Shown in pieces: positions 60,631 through 64,000 of a stretch of 64,000 nucleotides of DNA. How positions within the stretch are numbered: the first letter of the stretch is position 1; every line of letters begins with the position of its first letter. Made by a program: the position numbers and the translations under genes. This DNA comes from Trichomonas vaginalis G3 (taxonomy: Eukaryota; Parabasalia; Trichomonadida; Trichomonadidae): the NCBI RefSeq assembly GCF_026262505.1, contig NC_067205.1:8184001-8248000 (forward strand), written 5' to 3'. The notes beneath the pieces were generated by a model. It was not told the origin of the DNA. It saw nothing but the letters and a program-made list of their open reading frames with translations, and did no database searches.

Positions 60631-60923
60631 ATTTGGATAGAGTTTAAAAATTCATCTTTATTAAATTCATCTCTTCCAATCAATTTATTTATTCTATTAA
60701 ATTCTTTTATTTTTGCTTCACTCAGTTTAAGGATTGAACGGTAAGTTTCTAATTTTTCGATTATTTCCTTCTTCTCTTTATCGTTTTCAGCCCCACCACA
60801 TTGTGGCTTCTTTTTGTAATAGCATATTTTTGATTTAATTCTGTTTAGTTTCTTTTTATATTCATTGTCTGGACTCTGAATCTTAATTGAATCAGGACTC
60901 TTGGCTGCTTTGTTGTCACTCAT
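60627..60923 (-). CDS. Small lysine-rich protein (98 aa)
   Basis: 98 residues, charged, with two helices (KKLNRIKSKICYYKKKPQ and KEIIEKLETYRSILKL). A CYYKKKPQCGG segment has two cysteines but no full zinc motif. It starts after AATTTTTTATTTCGTAAGAA (minus strand). Located next to the integrase region. Function unknown. Confidence 0.5.
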   Translation of the reverse strand: MSDNKAAKSPDSIKIQSPDNEYKKKLNRIKSKICYYKKKPQCGGAENDKEKKEIIEKLETYRSILKLSEAKIKEFNRINKLIGRDEFNKDEFLNSIQI

Positions 60924-60942
60924 TTCTTACGAAATAAAAAAA

Positions 60943-61233
60943 TTAAATATTATTTAAATATAATGGAGTAATAAAATAAATCGGAATTTCTATTAATTTA
61001 TTGTCAACTTCAACTAATACATTACCGTTAATATATCTAACAAATTCAGCTATTGTGTCAAATCTTCGTCTTCTTTTTGTCATTGATTTATCAGTTTTTC
61101 CATAATCGAGATGAATCAAAACTTTATCCCCTTGTTTAAAATTCATGAGCCCCGAATTAATTTGTTCACGTTTAACATCATTTAACCTTTCCATTTGCTT
61201 TCTAATATATTCCCCATTCTTTTGAAATATCAT
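60943..61233 (-). CDS. Integrase tail-like protein segment (96 aa)
   Basis: 96 residues with FKQGDKVLIHLDYGK, RRRRFDTIAEFVRYING and VEVDNKLIEIPIYFITPL, an SH3-like beta-barrel pattern of the sort found at the C-terminus of retroviral-type integrases. It lies beside the integrase core on the same strand. The integrase region of this element looks broken. Confidence 0.55.
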   Translation of the reverse strand: MIFQKNGEYIRKQMERLNDVKREQINSGLMNFKQGDKVLIHLDYGKTDKSMTKRRRRFDTIAEFVRYINGNVLVEVDNKLIEIPIYFITPLYLNNI

Positions 61234-62113
61234 TTTTCATTTCCACTGGTTTCATGTTTATAGTTCTATGCCATGTATTATTGTAATAATATACTAACTG
61301 TTGTATGATGGAGTCATGATTTCCATCCCAGTATATCTGACCGTTAACCCCTAACGCATCTCTAAGAGTTCTCATTACCGCATCAACTATTTTATTATGA
61401 AACGTATATGGAGAGGATGAAAAGAAAAAATTAATTTGTGGGAAATAATGAGTCATAGTTGCCTGAAATCCTTTATCACCATCACCCCTTATATTATCTA
61501 CTCTTTCATGATCTAGTAAGTATTGAATAGCTCTTCTTGTTTCCTGTTCTGTTTTCCCTTTCACCGGAATGCAATATAAATATCTAGTGTTAATGTTAAT
61601 GGCAAATAAATAAGTAACGTTTCCTTTTGAATATTCCAGATGATCGATTTCGTATGAATATGGATATGGTGCAAATGAAGGGCGACTAAATTTTTCCTTT
61701 AACGGTTGAATTTTCGGGTCAATTGGTTTATTTAATATCTTGAAATCCTTTTTAAAATCTTTTTGCTTCTTTAATGTTTGAAATGGATTATAATAAAGTG
61801 AATGATGAAGGATTAACTGAAGGAGGAGCGGTACTGTCGTTGGAGGTTTTGGTGTTGCAAGTGGTTTAATTTTATCTGCTTTGATTTTGGATTTCATTCC
61901 TTCCTTCATTAATTCTGGATGTATTCTATTCATTTGTTTTAAATATGCTGTATATAAAGGTTTGATATACTTTCCCGCTTCGAGTTTATGTTGAAGGATG
62001 AATTCCAAAAGGTGTTCTTCATTTAAAAGTCGGGCTGAATATGGTTTAACTAATGAATCATATATTAAAGCTTGTGCTTCATTTATGGTCTGAAGGACCT
62101 GGGTGTTTTGCAC
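61202..62113 (-). CDS. Polinton integrase core (rve fold)
   Basis: 303 residues. The catalytic core starts near residue 155: first aspartate in SYEIDHLEY, second in IRGDGDKGFQAT, third acidic position in NKIVDAVMRTLRDALG, then LVYYYNNTWHRTI, which corresponds to the YNNTPH-type segment of integrases. The helical N-terminus (about 150 residues) resembles the zinc-less pre-core of other Polinton integrases. It is a different branch from the enzyme at 6023-7651, with little direct similarity outside motifs. The region looks broken. Confidence 0.8.
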   Translation of the reverse strand: MQNTQVLQTINEAQALIYDSLVKPYSARLLNEEHLLEFILQHKLEAGKYIKPLYTAYLKQMNRIHPELMKEGMKSKIKADKIKPLATPKPPTTVPLLLQLILHHSLYYNPFQTLKKQKDFKKDFKILNKPIDPKIQPLKEKFSRPSFAPYPYSYEIDHLEYSKGNVTYLFAININTRYLYCIPVKGKTEQETRRAIQYLLDHERVDNIRGDGDKGFQATMTHYFPQINFFFSSSPYTFHNKIVDAVMRTLRDALGVNGQIYWDGNHDSIIQQLVYYYNNTWHRTINMKPVEMKNDISKEWGIY

Positions 62114-62187
62114 CTTTTGTTTTTGTTCCTTTGGCTTTTGCGGCTCAGGATTATATAATTTATATAATTCATCAATATCTTCTTCTG

Positions 62188-62460
62188 TTAATACTTTTTG
62201 AAATCTTTCAACTGTTTAAGTTGTGATTTAGTTTTTCCCTTTGTATATTCATTATTTTTAATTTTGTCTTTAATTTTAGAAATTATTCTATCATGATATT
62301 TCAAAATTTCATTTTTATAATATGGATAATAATATTCCATATCATCACCCATTATAGTGTTATCATATTTTTGGAGATATGATTTTAATTCATAATAATT
62401 AAGAAAATTTTGATTAAATACTAAATCATCAATTAAAATTTTTAAATCTACGCTATTCAT
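62188..62460 (-). CDS. Small Polinton protein (90 aa)
   Basis: 90 residues, acidic at the start and lysine-rich at the end, with a tyrosine cluster (DDMEYYYPYYKNEI). The start follows TTATTTTATTTTTATATAA on the minus strand, the usual box. No family recognised. Confidence 0.5.
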   Translation of the reverse strand: MNSVDLKILIDDLVFNQNFLNYYELKSYLQKYDNTIMGDDMEYYYPYYKNEILKYHDRIISKIKDKIKNNEYTKGKTKSQLKQLKDFKKY

Positions 62461-62744
62461 TTATATAAAAATAAAATAAATGTTTAAGGGTGCCCGCCTC
62501 TTTGAATCATAGTATCAAAACCATTATTTACATATTGAATCGCATCATTAACGGTTCCTTCTTCTAAAACGGTATCAAATGGTGGCGGTTGTTGTTGCTG
62601 TTGATGCTGTGATGGAATTTAAAAAATTCGTTGTGGTTGATTATTTGGAATCTGAAAGTTAAAATCATTTGGTATAAATCGATTTGGTTCCTTTTGTCTC
62701 TTCTGTGGCATTTTATTAAAAATAAAGTTTTAAATTGTATTAAA
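62461..62744 (-). other. Short coding-like stretch with Gln/Pro-rich product
   Basis: A minus-strand ATG at 62711 follows ACTTTATTTTTAATAAA and opens a short, proline/glutamine-rich frame (MPQKRQKEPNRF). Possibly a small virion or accessory protein; the region looks eroded. Confidence 0.3.
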
Positions 62745-64000
62745 TAAATGGCATACAACATCCATTTTCACAACATACAGCCTTAGTGTGTGCTCCTGTT
62801 AATGCAGTCTTACCAATTGTTAAGCGAGTCATTGACCCATTTTTAAGTTGTAAATTAATATTCTGACCATCAAATATCACTTTATCATTTATTATATCCA
62901 AATATTTTTTAGGTGTTAATTGCTTATTTTGTCTTAAACTAACACCTTCATTTTTTGTGCAATCTTTTTAAAATCACTTCCATCAATTGAACCGTTGAAT
63001 GATGTATAACACTTAGGACATAAAGCAACCATGTTATCACCTTGTTTCTCAATTGCTAAACCCAATAACTTCTTCTCATGTGCTTTTTCTTCAGCTTTAT
63101 TCTTTAATTTAGGTTTAAATTTCTCATCAAAACAGAAGAAATCAAATGGTGCGAATTTGAAAATGTTTTTATCATAAAATTGTTTATCGGTAACAATTGC
63201 TTGAAATGCTTGAGTGTTAGGAAGATTTGGGTCGCCAGCGATTGCCCAATAAGATGAATCAGTATCACCTTCAATGAAATGAAAACGATTAAGATTCATG
63301 CATTTATACATAAAATCATAAATGAAAACCAAATACCAGTATTTAGCATTATCTAAAGTGAAGAATGCCTCTTGTAAACATGTATCACATCTATAAAATC
63401 TATCTTTAAGCATCACTTGATATGTATCTTCACCTATTTCTCTTATGTTTTTAAACTTATTTGACATGCAACGCGTGCCTTCTGTGCATTCATTATTTTA
63501 GTCTTTGCGTAATTTTGTGTATTCATTGCATCGTAACCATATGATCCATTAAGTGAAATCTTGCAAAATAAACTTTTTCCTTTATTTCCTTCTAATTCAG
63601 CCTTTTGTCTTTCGTTCATAAATTGTTCGCAAATTCATTAAAACAAGTGTTTTTCGTAAATGTTAAAATTGATTGAATATCATCGATGATAAAATGAAAT
63701 CTGTCTATTAGATACCAAAGATAATAAGAAGAAAATGGTTGATATTGGTTGTGTGTTGATGCTAACTGAGTTAATTTCCTCTGTTTCTGGTCAACTGGTA
63801 ATTGTTTGATTTCATGTAATTATACATAAAACTGCCAATTGTTTTTTCATCTGTGATAATATCTAAGTTTCTTATTATCGGTAAAAAGTTTATGTAATCA
63901 TTAATGTATTTTTCATCAATGTGACCCTTTACTTCAGCCACGAATAAAGTATTTTTCTTCTTAATTATTCCCATGCTTTTGCTTTCTTTGTTGCTGTATC
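62745..64000 (-). pseudogene. B-family DNA polymerase region (partial, broken)
   Basis: Minus-strand coding-like sequence reaching the window edge. Recognisable parts are a motif-B-like KISLNGSYGYDAMN, motif C in FIEGDTDSSYWA (open stretch 62934-63467) and a cysteine-containing segment near the C-terminus (CCENGCCM). The motif C form and surroundings differ from the enzyme at 8676-12101, so this is another B-family branch. It looks broken, with several breaks, and the N-terminal part lies outside the window. Confidence 0.75.

Larger units (their letters stand above)
43600..64000. mobile_element. Polinton/Maverick element 2 (partial)
   Basis: At least 20 kb of a second Polinton, running off the right edge. 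It has homologues of element 1's small amphipathic proteins, capsid protein, packaging ATPase and several conserved unknowns, plus a phage-tail-fibre-like gene, a KilA-N/primase/SF3-helicase block with a long tandem array, an integrase and a B-family polymerase region. Gene order differs from element 1, so this is another Polinton lineage. It looks broken, with roughly half a dozen or more breaks, while its capsid, ATPase, primase and helicase genes read whole. The start is approximate; no end repeat is visible. Confidence 0.88.

Overview
The window looks like a piece of the Trichomonas vaginalis nuclear genome, or of a very close trichomonad. The DNA is AT-rich and its host genes have no introns. 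They include a lactate/malate dehydrogenase of trichomonad type, a bacterial-type nitroreductase, repetitive surface-protein relics and large coiled-coil proteins. Most tellingly, two giant Polinton (Maverick) elements flank the host genes. The assignment is inference from gene content; no database was searched.

Layout. (1) 1-16132 is Polinton 1. It has about 260-bp terminal inverted repeats, a capsid and packaging gene cluster, an integrase, and a protein-primed type DNA polymerase B. A 3.7-kb IS481-like DNA transposon (about 12095-15830) sits between the polymerase and the right end, and is itself interrupted by a 1485-bp terminal-repeat element with an 8-bp target duplication. (2) 16133 to about 43600 is host DNA. 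It carries a surface-protein gene with an in-frame TGA, a small repeat element (17932-19101) with tandem repeats and a perfect three-way-junction hairpin, two coiled-coil genes, several unassigned genes, a class A DnaJ, a Pmp-like pseudogene, an LDH/MDH paralogue with a predicted NADP-type cofactor loop, a katanin p80-like WD40 protein and a nitroreductase. (3) About 43600 to beyond 64000 is Polinton 2, cut by the window end and looking broken. It has homologues of the Polinton 1 structural genes in a different order, then an unusual accessory block, then integrase and a polymerase region on the minus strand.

The most striking part is 51.4-60.4 kb within Polinton 2. A KilA-N DNA-binding protein gene is followed by about 40 head-to-tail copies of a 121-bp unit, then an archaeo-eukaryotic-type primase gene overlapping an SF3 helicase gene by 4 bp, and finally two copies of the same unit in inverted orientation. 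The same unit forms the leader of both the KilA-N and the primase genes. In those leaders it contains three GTCAC boxes 8 bp apart and, on the other side, three GACA boxes 8 bp apart, like an iteron origin or operator. I infer a replication or copy-control module that its own DNA-binding protein may act on, carried inside a capsid-encoding element.

Polinton genes on both strands share an AT-rich box of the type AATTTTTATTTTTA that nearly abuts the start codon. This suggests their own core promoter with very short leaders.
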